DNA of 64,000 bases from Dryocola boscaweniae (GTDB lineage: Bacteria; Pseudomonadota; Gammaproteobacteria; Enterobacterales; Enterobacteriaceae). The stretch spans positions 310,001 to 374,000 of the forward strand of contig NZ_JALHAP010000082.1 in the NCBI RefSeq assembly GCF_025215095.1, given 5' to 3'. This document shows, piece after piece, positions 49,999-58,845 of this stretch; position 1 is the first letter of the stretch, and each line of letters opens with the position of its first letter. Both the position numbers and the translations under genes were made by a program. The notes under the pieces were generated by a model that worked only from the letters and a program-made list of their open reading frames with translations, made no database searches and was not told the DNA's origin.

Positions 49999-51438
49999 TT
50001 AAACCTGCAAATAAACCATCTGCGTTTGCAGGTATTCGTTCAGTCCGTGACGCCCGTCCGCCCCGCCGATACCCGATTTACGCCAGCCCGCATGGAAACC
50101 CTGCATCGCTTCAAAGTTCTCACGGTTAATATAGGTTTCGCCAAATTTCAGGCCCTTAATCGCCTTCATGGCGGTGTTCAGATCGCGGGTATAAACGGAT
50201 GAAGTCAGCCCGTAGTCGCTGTCGTTGGCCATCGCCACCGCCTGCTCCAGCGTATCGAAAGTGGTAACCGGCAGCACCGGGCCAAAGGTTTCGTCGTGCA
50301 TGATCGCCATTTCCTGGCTCACATCCACCAACAGCGTTGGCGGATAGAAGTAGCCTTTTCCTTCTGGCGTTTTGCCGCCGGTCAGCACGCGAGCCCCTTC
50401 GCTCACCGCTTTCGCCACTTTCTGTTCTACCCGCTCAAGGGCTGCGGCATTGATTAATGGCCCCATCGCCACGTCGTTGCGTTCGCCGGTATCGCCAAAG
50501 CTCACCTGCTTAAAGGCTTCGCTCAGGCGGGTAATAAATTCGTCGTAAATGCCCTTTTGCACGTAAACGCGTTCCGCGCAGTTACAGACCTGCCCGGTGT
50601 TGATCATGCGTGAGTCAACGATCGCTTTTACCGCAATATCCAAATCGGCATCGTCCATGACAATCGCAGGCGCTTTGCCGCCCAGCTCCAGGCAAACCTT
50701 AGTGATATTTTTTGCCGCCGCAGCCATGATTTTCTCACCGGCGGCCACGCTGCCCGTCATGCTGACCATCGCCACTTTCGGGTTGCCCGCCAGTTCCTGA
50801 CCCACCGTTTCGCCACGGCCAAGCACCAGGTTAAAGACGCCTTTCGGCAGGCCGATATCGTGAACAATCTCGGCAAACGCAATGGCGTTATTTGGCGTGA
50901 ACTCGCTGGGTTTGATGACGATTGTATTGCCGGTCACCAGAGCCGGCGCCAGTTTGCGGGCGATGAGAAAGAACGGGAAGTTCCACGGCAAAATGCCTGT
51001 CGTAACACCCAGCGCGCGTTTGAAAACCAGAATGTTTTCGCCAGGACGATCGCTTTGCAGAATTTCACCTTCATAGCGGCGCGCCCATTCGGACATATAG
51101 TCGAGATAATCCGCCGTGAAAGCTACCTCCACCTCAGCAAGCTGTTGGGTTTTACCGCCTTCCGCCACAATCAGCGCGCTGATGCTGGCTGCGCGTTCAC
51201 GAATACCTGCCGCAATTTTTCGCAGCCACCCCGCACGTTCAATAGCCGGTAGCGCTTCCCAGGCATCCTGCGCCAGGGCTGCGGCATCAATCGCCTCGCG
51301 AGCCTGCTGTGCGCTGCCGTCCGGAATACGAGAAATCACCTCTTCCGTGGCGGGGTTCACCACATCAATCCATTGATTGCCCTGCCAGTGAACAAACTGA
51401 CCGTTGATATACATAGGATGCTGTACGGGTGCTGTCAT
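49999..51438 (-). CDS. aldA: AldA, lactaldehyde/glycolaldehyde dehydrogenase
   Basis: A 479-residue NAD-dependent aldehyde dehydrogenase of the same length as E. coli AldA and very similar throughout (NPATEEVISRIPDG, GVTTGILPWNFPFFLIARK). The catalytic Cys is in NTGQVCNCAERV and the general base Glu in CLELGGKAPAIV. It oxidises L-lactaldehyde and glycolaldehyde to lactate and glycolate. SD CAGGAG precedes the ATG. In the neighbouring sugar locus an aldehyde product such as glycolaldehyde would be its natural substrate, but it may be transcribed independently; a CRP-like TGTGA half-site lies at 51547-51562 upstream. Confidence 0.93.
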   Translation of the reverse strand: MTAPVQHPMYINGQFVHWQGNQWIDVVNPATEEVISRIPDGSAQQAREAIDAAALAQDAWEALPAIERAGWLRKIAAGIRERAASISALIVAEGGKTQQLAEVEVAFTADYLDYMSEWARRYEGEILQSDRPGENILVFKRALGVTTGILPWNFPFFLIARKLAPALVTGNTIVIKPSEFTPNNAIAFAEIVHDIGLPKGVFNLVLGRGETVGQELAGNPKVAMVSMTGSVAAGEKIMAAAAKNITKVCLELGGKAPAIVMDDADLDIAVKAIVDSRMINTGQVCNCAERVYVQKGIYDEFITRLSEAFKQVSFGDTGERNDVAMGPLINAAALERVEQKVAKAVSEGARVLTGGKTPEGKGYFYPPTLLVDVSQEMAIMHDETFGPVLPVTTFDTLEQAVAMANDSDYGLTSSVYTRDLNTAMKAIKGLKFGETYINRENFEAMQGFHAGWRKSGIGGADGRHGLNEYLQTQMVYLQV

Positions 51439-51658
51439 GACCGACTCCTGTGGGTGCAGAGTGAATGCCTGTTGTTAAGTGAAGGTGAAATATTTGTAAT
51501 CACTTTAGGCATCAAAAGTTGTCATTCGGGCAAAGCGGTCATGTTTTGTGATGGCACTCAATAAAATGGGGGCGAAACAGCTAATTTATTTACAGATGAA
51601 CAACATGAGGTTGACCGTTTCAGAGGACATGCAGGTAAAACGGTCAAGACGGGCAGGA

Positions 51659-52603
51659 TCAGAGCAGTTCGCGCGCGGTCGGATAATCCGTAATCAGGAC
51701 GTCGATGTAGCCGCCGTTAAGCGCGCCACGAATGGCATTCACTTTGTCGCTGCCGCCGGCAAGCGCAACAACATGCGGACAGGCCCGGACCTGGCTCAGT
51801 TCCATGCCGATCACCGGATCTTCTTCTTTGCTCAGCACCGGTTCGCCCTGCGCGTTGAAATAATGCAGACAGATGTCCCCCACCGCGCCGCGCCCGGCAA
51901 GCGTTTGCAGCATTTTTTCTCCGTAATAGTTTCCGGAGTTTTTCAGCAGTTGCGAGGGTTCCAGCTCGCCGATGCCGACGATAGCAATATCCACTTCAGC
52001 AAATTTTTTCACCACTTCGGCGACGTCTTCGCTGGCGGCCAGCCTGGCGCGCTCTTCTACAGAATGTTCAATACTCTGGGCGGGCAATAGCCAGGCCGGG
52101 CAATCGAGCTGGGCCGCCAGGTTTTGGGTCAGAATCGTTGCCTGTACGTTTCCGTTTGGCCCTACGCCGCCCAGCAGTTGAATAACGCCCTGCGCTTTAA
52201 TGCTCTGCGGATGCAGTTCATCCACCATTGCGCGAATCGTGCTGCTCCAGGAGGAAATACCAACCAGGTCGTCTGCCCGCAAGCGTGTTTCAACGTAGTG
52301 CGCTGCGGCACTGCCGATGGCATGTTTGATTTGCATCCCTGATGCGGGTTCGTCCACATCCACCACAACCGCCTGGCGAATGCCGTATTTCTTCTCAATC
52401 GCCTGTTCAAGCGAGAGAAAAATATTGGCGGGCTGGATAACGCTTATCTTCACCACGCCCTCTTTCTGGCAGCGGGTAATGGCGCGTGAGACAAAGGACT
52501 GCGACAAATTCAGCAGCCCTGCGATTTCTGATTGCTTCATGCCCTCGACGTAATAGAGCGTCGCGATTTTTACCAACAGCCGTTGCTCATCCTGCTTTGA
52601 CAT
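51659..52603 (-). CDS. SorC/LsrR-type (DeoR-like) sugar-binding transcriptional regulator
   Basis: A 314-residue regulator: N-terminal helix-turn-helix (about 1-55; MKQSEIAGLLNLSQSFVSRA), then the SorC sugar-binding domain (about 60-314) with GVIQLLGGVGPNG and VVALAGGSDKVNAIRGAL, which contact phosphorylated sugars in the family. It is divergent from the sugar ABC/kinase/transketolase operon and probably controls it in response to a phosphorylated intermediate. SD GAGGAG. Palindromes with the half-site TTGAATA occur in the spacer near its own start and near the operon start. Confidence 0.87.
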   Translation of the reverse strand: MSKQDEQRLLVKIATLYYVEGMKQSEIAGLLNLSQSFVSRAITRCQKEGVVKISVIQPANIFLSLEQAIEKKYGIRQAVVVDVDEPASGMQIKHAIGSAAAHYVETRLRADDLVGISSWSSTIRAMVDELHPQSIKAQGVIQLLGGVGPNGNVQATILTQNLAAQLDCPAWLLPAQSIEHSVEERARLAASEDVAEVVKKFAEVDIAIVGIGELEPSQLLKNSGNYYGEKMLQTLAGRGAVGDICLHYFNAQGEPVLSKEEDPVIGMELSQVRACPHVVALAGGSDKVNAIRGALNGGYIDVLITDYPTARELL

Positions 52604-52630
52604 AGCGCCTCCTCGGTGACCCCTGTATTT

Positions 52631-52648
52631 TTATTCAACTTTGAATAA
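52631..52648. promoter_or_regulatory. Probable operator near the SorC-type regulator
   Basis: TTATTCAA-CT-TTGAATAA, a perfect 8-bp inverted repeat with a 2-base centre, 28 bases ahead of the regulator start; it shares the half-site TTGAATA with the palindrome near the sugar operon. Confidence 0.6.
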
Positions 52649-52762
52649 ATAACAAGCGAGGGCTCTTTTTGACGCTTTAACGAGCAATTTGTGATCGCAT
52701 TCGCCTTTTCATCATTTCCATAAATTCCGCATGGACAGATCCGGAAACGGAGCATATCGTTA

Positions 52763-52800
52763 CATTGAATAATAAATCATGCTTGAATATATATTCAATG
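52763..52800. promoter_or_regulatory. Probable operator near the sugar operon start
   Basis: A perfect 16-base palindrome TTGAATATATATTCAA at 52783-52798, with a further inverted pair CATTGAATA (52763-52771) and TATTCAATG (52792-52800). A CRP-like half-site (TGTGA at 52690-52694) lies upstream. The cluster is directly ahead of the binding-protein gene. Confidence 0.6.
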
Positions 52801-52811
52801 TGGAGATAAAA

Positions 52812-53753
52812 ATGAACCGTACCCTACTGAAAACTTCGTTGTTGGCGGCCATGCTGGCCTCTTCTGCCTCGCTGTATGCGGCGGATAACGGACTGATAGC
52901 CATTATTACCCCTTCTCACGACAACCCGTTCTTTAAGGCGGAAGCCGACGGCGCCGCCGCGAAAGCGAAGGAGCTGGGCTACACCACGCTTGTCGCCTCA
53001 CATGACGACGATGTGAACAAGCAAAATCAACTGATTGAAACCGCTATTGCCCGTAAAGCCAAAGCCATCATCCTTGATAACGCCGGCGCAGACGCCACCG
53101 TAGGCCCGCTGGAAAAAGCAAAAACCGCAGGCGTGCCTGCTTTTCTTATCGACAGAGAAATCAATAAAACCGGCATTGCCGTGGCGCAAATCGTTTCCAA
53201 TAACTACCAGGGCGCGCAGCTTGGCGCGGAAAAATTCGCCAAATTGCTTGATGGCAAAGGCAAGTACGTGGAGCTGCTGGGCCGTCAGTCCGATACCAAC
53301 GCCCACGTGCGCTCGCAGGGTTACCACGATGTCCTGGACGACTATCCGGAAATGAAAATGGTGGCCCAGCAAACAGCGAACTGGAGCCAGACCGAAGCGT
53401 TCAACCGTATGGAAGCCATCCTGCAAACCCAGCCGGATATCGTTGGCGTTATCTCCGGTAACGACACGATGGCGCTGGGCGCAGAAGCGGCGCTGAAAGC
53501 CGCCGGTAAAACCAACGTCATCGTTGTCGGATTTGACGGCAGTGATTACGTTCGTGACTCCATCACCGCGAAAAGCAACATCAAAGCTACCGTCCTGCAA
53601 CCGGGCTGGGAACAGGCGCAGATGGCCGTCGTTCAGGCTGATTACTTCCTGAAAAACGGTAAAGCGAAAGAGCAGGAAAAACAGTTGATGGATTGCGTGC
53701 TGATTGACGAAAGCAATGCCGCGCAGCTCAAAGCCTTCAGCCTTAATAAGTGA
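52812..53753 (+). CDS. RbsB-type periplasmic sugar-binding protein
   Basis: A 313-residue periplasmic binding protein (PF13407 type), signal peptide about 1-23 (LYAADNG). IITPSHDNPFFKAEADGAA and the cleft residues around LIDREIN, GVISGNDTMALGAEAAL and VVGFDGSDYVRDSI are those of ribose-like pentose-binding proteins. It captures the sugar for the transporter encoded downstream. I place the start at 52812 (SD GGAGAT); a longer frame to 52779 runs through the operator palindrome. The Asp and Asn positions in the cleft suggest a five- or six-carbon sugar, but identity is not determined. Confidence 0.9.
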   Translation: MNRTLLKTSLLAAMLASSASLYAADNGLIAIITPSHDNPFFKAEADGAAAKAKELGYTTLVASHDDDVNKQNQLIETAIARKAKAIILDNAGADATVGPLEKAKTAGVPAFLIDREINKTGIAVAQIVSNNYQGAQLGAEKFAKLLDGKGKYVELLGRQSDTNAHVRSQGYHDVLDDYPEMKMVAQQTANWSQTEAFNRMEAILQTQPDIVGVISGNDTMALGAEAALKAAGKTNVIVVGFDGSDYVRDSITAKSNIKATVLQPGWEQAQMAVVQADYFLKNGKAKEQEKQLMDCVLIDESNAAQLKAFSLNK

Positions 53754-53766
53754 TCCCGGAGGCACT

Positions 53767-54369
53767 ATGTCGTTAAAACAATGGGGTACTGGATTGTTAT
53801 GTTGCAGCGCCCTGTTGCTGACTGCCTGCCGGGTGGTGGATCTGGACGAAAATGGCAAACCTGTCATTCCGCCCGATCCCAATGCGAAAGCCAGTTTCGC
53901 AAACCAAACCCCTGCGCAGATAGCGCAACAAACCTGGGCTACACGCGTGATGGAGCAGGCGCGCGACCATGCGCTGGACGCAAGCGCCCTGCATAACATG
54001 GCCGCAAGCGCCAAAGGTGAGAGCTTCTTTGTCAAAGCGCGCGGCACCGTAGAAAAAGTTGAGCTCGGCAACGAACGGGAACGTGTCGTGACATTCACCC
54101 TCAACGACCGGCCGGTTCAGCTTCAGGTTGGGCCGATGATCCGCGGCAATGCGATCCGCGATGCGGCTGGGTTCAAGTTTGAGGATTTCACCAATCAGGT
54201 GCAGTTCGCCCAGCTTTCAAAGGCCTATAACCGGGAAGCGGTCAAACATTTGCCCGCCGTCGATGAAAGCTGGCAGCAGCAGCCCGTTACGGTGCTGATG
54301 GCGGTGACCCTGCGTAACGGCGCGTTAAGCGACGCCGCCGCGCTCGATTTGCAACGGGAGACGCCGTAA
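53767..54369 (+). CDS. DUF2291 family lipoprotein of the sugar ABC locus
   Basis: A 200-residue lipoprotein with lipobox LLTAC (Cys at about 22) and the DUF2291 layout (RVVDLDENGKPVIPPDP early, VGPMIRGNAIRDAAGFKFED FTNQVQFAQLSKAYN late). DUF2291 proteins occur between binding-protein and ATPase genes of RbsABC-like systems; their role is unknown. SD GGAGG is 7 bases before ATG 53767, 13 bases after the binding-protein stop; an in-frame ATG at 53704 lies inside that gene. Its stop overlaps the ATPase start (TAATG). Confidence 0.83.
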   Translation: MSLKQWGTGLLCCSALLLTACRVVDLDENGKPVIPPDPNAKASFANQTPAQIAQQTWATRVMEQARDHALDASALHNMAASAKGESFFVKARGTVEKVELGNERERVVTFTLNDRPVQLQVGPMIRGNAIRDAAGFKFEDFTNQVQFAQLSKAYNREAVKHLPAVDESWQQQPVTVLMAVTLRNGALSDAAALDLQRETP

Positions 54370-55886
54370 TGGAACAAGATCCGATAGTGCTGCGTACTCG
54401 CGGAATTTCGATGCTTTTTCCCGGCACGGTGGCGCTGGATAACGTGGATTACAACGTCTGGCGCGGCAAAGTGAACGTTATCATTGGTGAAAACGGCGCG
54501 GGAAAATCGACATTGATGAAAATCCTCGCCGGGGTTCAACAACCGAGCGTGGGCGAAATTATCCTCAACGGGAAACCGGTGAAGTTCTCCAGCACCCGGG
54601 AAGCTGCCGCACACGGCATCGGCATGGTTCACCAGGAGCTGAACCTGTTTGAAAACCTTTCGGTGGCGGAAAATATTTTCCTCGGGCGCGAACTCCAGCA
54701 TGGGCTTTCACCTATTGATGAAGCAACCCAGCAGCAGCGCAGCGCGGTATTACTCAAACGGCTCGATCAGCCCATCTCGCCGAAAGAGCTGGTCGCAAAT
54801 CTCAAAGTCGGCCAGCAGCAACTGGTGGAAATCGCCAGGGCGCTTGCGGAAGACGCGGAGATTTTGATTCTTGATGAGCCGACCTCTGCCCTGAGTAAAA
54901 CCGAAGTGGACATCCTGTTCCGGGTGATCCGCGAGCTGACTCGCCAGGGCGTTTCCATCATCTATATCTCACACCGCCTCGAAGAGCTGATGGCCATTGG
55001 CGATGTCATCACTATTCTGCGCGATGGCAAATTCCAGGCTGAGGCTCAGGTCAGCGATATTGATGTCCCGTGGATTGTCCGTGAAATGCTGGGCAGCGAA
55101 CCGGTTTCAAGCTTCCTTGAACCCGGCCGCCAGTTCGGCATGCCGCTGCTTGAGGCAGAACATATCACCTGCATGAACGCCGCCGGTAATGCGGTGGTGG
55201 ACGACGTCAGTTTCCAGGTCAGGGCCGGAGAAATCGTCGGTATTTATGGATTGATGGGCGCCGGAAGAACCGAACTTTTCGAGTGTTTGCTGGGTACGCA
55301 GCGCAATTATCTTGGCAAGCTTTGGCTTGACAGCAAACCTGTCCCTCCTCGCCTGGCTACCGCAGAGCGCATTCGTATGGGCATGAGCCTGGTGCCGGAA
55401 GATCGCAAACGTACCGGTATCTTCCCGATATCGTCCGTGGCGGGCAACCTGACGATCGCCAGTTTATGGCGGCGCTTGCAGCGCGGGCTGACCATTTCCC
55501 GGACGGAGGAAAGTGCCGTAGTGGCAAGCACCATCGGCAATCTGTCGATAAAAGTGTCATCCCCGGAGGTGGAGATCCAGGCGCTAAGCGGCGGTAATCA
55601 ACAAAAAGTGGTTATTGGACGTTCGCTGCTGACTAACCCAAAACTGCTTTTGCTTGATGAGCCGACCCGCGGTATCGACGTGGGGGCGAAAGCGGATGTA
55701 TTCCGCATGATGGTGCAGTTGTCCGGGCAAGGCATTGCGGTGGTTTTTTCGACTTCCGATCTGAAAGAAATCATGGCGGTGTCCGACCGTATTCTGGTGA
55801 TGTCCGGCGGCAAAATCACCGCCAATCTTCTCCGTGAACATGCCGAAGAATCGGCGTTAGTTTCCGCTAGTGCACAAGGGTTCTGA
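54369..55886 (+). CDS. RbsA-type sugar ABC transporter ATPase (duplicated)
   Basis: A 505-residue double ATPase. Half 1: Walker A GENGAGKST, Walker B ILILDEPTSAL and VSIIYISHRLEEL. Half 2: degenerate Walker A GLMGAGRTE, signature LSGGNQQKVVIGR, LLLDEPTRGIDVGAK and VFSTSDLKEIM. This is the CUT2 (RbsA/AraG/XylG) type. It works with the RbsB-like and RbsC-like subunits. Start overlaps the DUF2291 stop by one base; the permease follows after one base. Confidence 0.93.
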   Translation: MEQDPIVLRTRGISMLFPGTVALDNVDYNVWRGKVNVIIGENGAGKSTLMKILAGVQQPSVGEIILNGKPVKFSSTREAAAHGIGMVHQELNLFENLSVAENIFLGRELQHGLSPIDEATQQQRSAVLLKRLDQPISPKELVANLKVGQQQLVEIARALAEDAEILILDEPTSALSKTEVDILFRVIRELTRQGVSIIYISHRLEELMAIGDVITILRDGKFQAEAQVSDIDVPWIVREMLGSEPVSSFLEPGRQFGMPLLEAEHITCMNAAGNAVVDDVSFQVRAGEIVGIYGLMGAGRTELFECLLGTQRNYLGKLWLDSKPVPPRLATAERIRMGMSLVPEDRKRTGIFPISSVAGNLTIASLWRRLQRGLTISRTEESAVVASTIGNLSIKVSSPEVEIQALSGGNQQKVVIGRSLLTNPKLLLLDEPTRGIDVGAKADVFRMMVQLSGQGIAVVFSTSDLKEIMAVSDRILVMSGGKITANLLREHAEESALVSASAQGF

Positions 55887-55887
55887 T

Positions 55888-56988
55888 ATGAAAACGAATG
55901 ATGCAGTCGCGCTCACCGCCAGACCGCTGTCGCCGTTTAAATCGCGGGAGAATCTGCTACTCCTTCTGCTTAAGCTGCGTACTTTTATTGCCCTGTTTCT
56001 GATCGTCGGTTTTTTTGCCGTCATGGTGCCGGATTTTCTCGCCATGGGCAGCCTGGTTATCATGATTAAACACATCGCCATCAACGCTTTTCTGGCGCTG
56101 GGCATCACCTTTGTCATTATTACCGCCGGGATTGACCTCTCCATTGGGGCAACGCTTGGCCTGTGCGGCATGATAGCCGGCTGGCTGATTACCAAAGGCA
56201 TTGTGCTGCCGATGTTTGGCATCGCCATTTTTCCCAGCGTCTGGGTCATTGTGCCGCTGGTTCTGCTGATTGGCGGCCTGATTGGCGCGACCAACGGCTG
56301 GATAATCACGCGCTATAACGTCGCGCCGTTTATCTGCACGCTTGGCACGATGTACGTCCTGCGCGGGGCGGCCATGCTGACTTCCGGCGGTGAAACTTTC
56401 CCAGGGCTTTCCGGCAATCCGCAACTGGGCAATACCGGATTTGACCTGATAGGTTCCGGGACTTTGCTCGGCCTTCCGTGGGCCATCTGGATGATGATTG
56501 TGCTGGCGCTTGCCATTGCTTATGTCGCCCGCCGCCTTCCTTTTGGCCGCCATGTTTATGCCATCGGCGATAACGAACGCGCCGCCGAGCTTTCCGGCGT
56601 GAAAGTCCGCCAGGTAAAAATCTGGGTTTACACGCTATCGGGCTTCTGCGCGGCAATTGCCGGAATTGTCGTCTCCGCACAGCTTGTTGCCAGCCACCCT
56701 GCAAACGGTACGGCTTTTGAGATGAACGCTATAGCCGCGGTGGTGCTGGGCGGCACCTCCCTTGCCGGTGGACGCGGCACTATTCTCGGCACGCTGGTCG
56801 GCGCCTTTGTGATCGGTTTTCTGGCCGACGGGCTGGTCATGATGGGCGTCAGTGAATTCTGGCAAATGGTGATTAAAGGCATCGTAATCATCGTCGCGGT
56901 GATTATTGACCAGATGCAAAACCGCATGCAGCAAAAGGCAGCGGTGGTGGCGCAAAAAAGCCTTATGGAAAGCGGCGGGAAAATTTGA
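55888..56988 (+). CDS. RbsC-type sugar ABC transporter permease
   Basis: A 366-residue CUT2 permease with eight to ten helices. Conserved stretches include ITAGIDLSIGATLGLCGM, YNVAPFICTLGTMYVLRGAA and NAIAAVVLGGTSLAGGRGTI, the RbsC family signature. SD AAGGG ahead of ATG 55888; an ATG at 55870 lies in the ATPase gene. It completes the transporter and is followed after 87 bases by the transketolase genes. Confidence 0.92.
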   Translation: MKTNDAVALTARPLSPFKSRENLLLLLLKLRTFIALFLIVGFFAVMVPDFLAMGSLVIMIKHIAINAFLALGITFVIITAGIDLSIGATLGLCGMIAGWLITKGIVLPMFGIAIFPSVWVIVPLVLLIGGLIGATNGWIITRYNVAPFICTLGTMYVLRGAAMLTSGGETFPGLSGNPQLGNTGFDLIGSGTLLGLPWAIWMMIVLALAIAYVARRLPFGRHVYAIGDNERAAELSGVKVRQVKIWVYTLSGFCAAIAGIVVSAQLVASHPANGTAFEMNAIAAVVLGGTSLAGGRGTILGTLVGAFVIGFLADGLVMMGVSEFWQMVIKGIVIIVAVIIDQMQNRMQQKAAVVAQKSLMESGGKI

Positions 56989-57075
56989 TGCTCGCCCTTT
57001 CATACCCGTATGCGCTTTTTTTTGGCCTTATGGAATAAATATTCATCACTGATTTTTAATGCAAGAGGTAAGGTT

Positions 57076-57906
57076 ATGAATCCGTTTTCACTGTCCGTTA
57101 CGGATCTCGAAAAGCGCGCGCGCGCCATCCGTCGCCGCATCATTCTGCTCAACGCCAATAGCCCGGCTGGCGGGCATACCGGGGCCGACCTGTCGCAGGT
57201 TGAAATTCTGACGGCGCTTTATTTTCGGGTGCTGAACTGCTCGCCTGAGCTGATTAACGATAACGAACGGGATATCTATATCCAGTCAAAAGGCCACGCG
57301 GTGGGCGGCTATTACTGTGTCCTGGCGGAGGCCGGGTTTATTCCCGAGTCATGGCTGCCCACCTATCAACACGCCGACTCCCACCTGCCCGGCCACCCGG
57401 TGAAACACAAAACCCCAGGGGTGGAGCTGAACACCGGCGCGCTCGGGCATGGTCTGCCTGTCGCCGTGGGTATCGCCCTTGCGGCAAAACGCAGCAACAG
57501 CAAACGCCGGGTTTTTGTGGTGACGGGCGACGGAGAGCTGGCAGAAGGCAGCAACTGGGAGGCAGCGCTCGTTGCCGCCCACTACCAGCTCGACAACCTG
57601 ATTATCATTAACGACAAAAATAATCTGCAGTTAGCCGGGGCAACCAAAGAGATCCTCAATACCGATCCGCTGGATGAAAAATGGCGTGCGTTTGGGATGG
57701 AGGTTGCCCAGTGCAACGGTAACAGCATGCAGGAAGTTGTCGCCACTCTGGAAGGATTACAGCCCAACGGCAAGCCACAGGTGATTATCGCGAACACCAC
57801 CAAAGGCGCAGGCATTTCCTTTATACAAGGGCGGGCAGAATGGCATCACCGGGTGCCAAAAGGCGATGAAGTGGAACTGGCACTGGAGGAACTGAAAGAT
57901 GAGTAA
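57076..57906 (+). CDS. Transketolase N-terminal subunit (thiamine diphosphate-binding)
   Basis: A 276-residue N-terminal half of a split transketolase. GHTGADLSQVEILTALYF and KGHAVGGYYCVLAEAGF belong to the TPP domain; the metal/TPP motif is GDGELAEGSNWEAAL ... INDKNN. With the next gene it should form an active alpha2beta2 enzyme moving a two-carbon ketol group. SD AGAGG precedes ATG 57076. It overlaps the C-terminal subunit by 8 bases. The two-subunit form next to a sugar ABC transporter, kinase and isomerase recalls the D-apulose-4-phosphate transketolase AptAB of D-apiose catabolism; other ketose phosphates are possible. Confidence 0.88.
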   Translation: MNPFSLSVTDLEKRARAIRRRIILLNANSPAGGHTGADLSQVEILTALYFRVLNCSPELINDNERDIYIQSKGHAVGGYYCVLAEAGFIPESWLPTYQHADSHLPGHPVKHKTPGVELNTGALGHGLPVAVGIALAAKRSNSKRRVFVVTGDGELAEGSNWEAALVAAHYQLDNLIIINDKNNLQLAGATKEILNTDPLDEKWRAFGMEVAQCNGNSMQEVVATLEGLQPNGKPQVIIANTTKGAGISFIQGRAEWHHRVPKGDEVELALEELKDE

Positions 57907-58843
57907 TAGCGAACATCTGGCCACCGTCATGGTGAATGCCTTTATTGACGCCGTCGAACGCGGCGTGGATCTGGTGCCGGTAGTGGCGGATTCCACCTCC
58001 ACGGCGAAAATTTCACCTTTTATCAAACAGTTCCCCGGCAGGCTGGTGAACGTGGGCATTGCTGAGCAAACGCTGGTCGGCACGGCGGTAGGCCTTTCAA
58101 TGGGAGGAAAAATAGCCGTGACCTGTAACGCGGCGCCGTTTTTAATCTCGCGGGCCAACGAGCAGATCAAAGTGGACGTTTGCTACAACAACAGCAACGT
58201 CAAACTGTTCGGCCTGAATTCCGGCGCAAGCTACGGCCCGCTCGCCAGCACGCACCACAGCATTGACGATATCGCCGTGCTGCGCGGCTTTGGCAACATT
58301 GAAATTTACGCCCCGTGCTGCCCGATAGAATGCCGTCAGATTATCGACTATGCGCTCGAACATGTCGGGCCGGTTTATATCCGCCTTGACGGCAAAGCGC
58401 TTCCGGAACTTCACGATGCCGGCTATCGCTTCACCCCCGGCGCGATTGACGTGCTGCGCGAAGGGGAAGATATCGCGCTGGTCGCCATGGGCTCAACCGT
58501 TCACGAAATTGTCAGCGCCGCCGCCGAGCTTGCCGACCGGGGCATTAATGCTGCCGTTATCAGCGTCTCTTCTGTTCGCCCGTGCGATACGGCACGGCTG
58601 CTGGCCGTGCTGAAACAATCCCGCGCGGTGCTGACGGTTGAAGAGCACAACGTTAACGGCGGCGTAGGCAGCCTGGTTGCTGAAGTGCTGGCCGAAGCGG
58701 GTTGTGCAATCCCCCTGATCAGGTCGGGAATTGCCGACGGAAGCTATGCAATTGCCGCAGACCGCAAGGATATGCGGGCGCATCACGGTATTGATGCGGC
58801 AGGTGTGGTACGAAACGCGGCTGCGCTTTGTAAAGGAGCATAA
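57899..58843 (+). CDS. Transketolase C-terminal subunit (pyrimidine/C-terminal domains)
   Basis: A 314-residue partner of the preceding gene. It contains the pyrimidine-binding domain with the catalytic Glu in VNVGIAEQTLVGTAV, a substrate loop LNSGASYGPLASTHHSIDD with the His pair, and the C-terminal regulatory domain (about 185-314; VEEHNVNGGVGSLVAEVLAE). Start at 57899 lies in the last codons of the N-terminal subunit, so the two are made in equal amounts. The FGGY kinase gene follows after 2 bases. Confidence 0.88.
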   Translation: MSNSEHLATVMVNAFIDAVERGVDLVPVVADSTSTAKISPFIKQFPGRLVNVGIAEQTLVGTAVGLSMGGKIAVTCNAAPFLISRANEQIKVDVCYNNSNVKLFGLNSGASYGPLASTHHSIDDIAVLRGFGNIEIYAPCCPIECRQIIDYALEHVGPVYIRLDGKALPELHDAGYRFTPGAIDVLREGEDIALVAMGSTVHEIVSAAAELADRGINAAVISVSSVRPCDTARLLAVLKQSRAVLTVEEHNVNGGVGSLVAEVLAEAGCAIPLIRSGIADGSYAIAADRKDMRAHHGIDAAGVVRNAAALCKGA

Positions 58844-58845
58844 CC

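Noticed and set aside
51547..51562. CRP site between aldA and the regulator (TGTGATGGCACTCAAT)
   Set aside because: Only one half-site is good and the position relative to a promoter is unknown; kept as a remark in the aldA entry, not as a feature.
52998..54104. 368-codon frame on the minus strand across the binding-protein and DUF2291 genes
   Set aside because: It is antisense to two genes with full family motifs, has no ribosome site or recognisable domain, and arises from GC-rich third codon positions.
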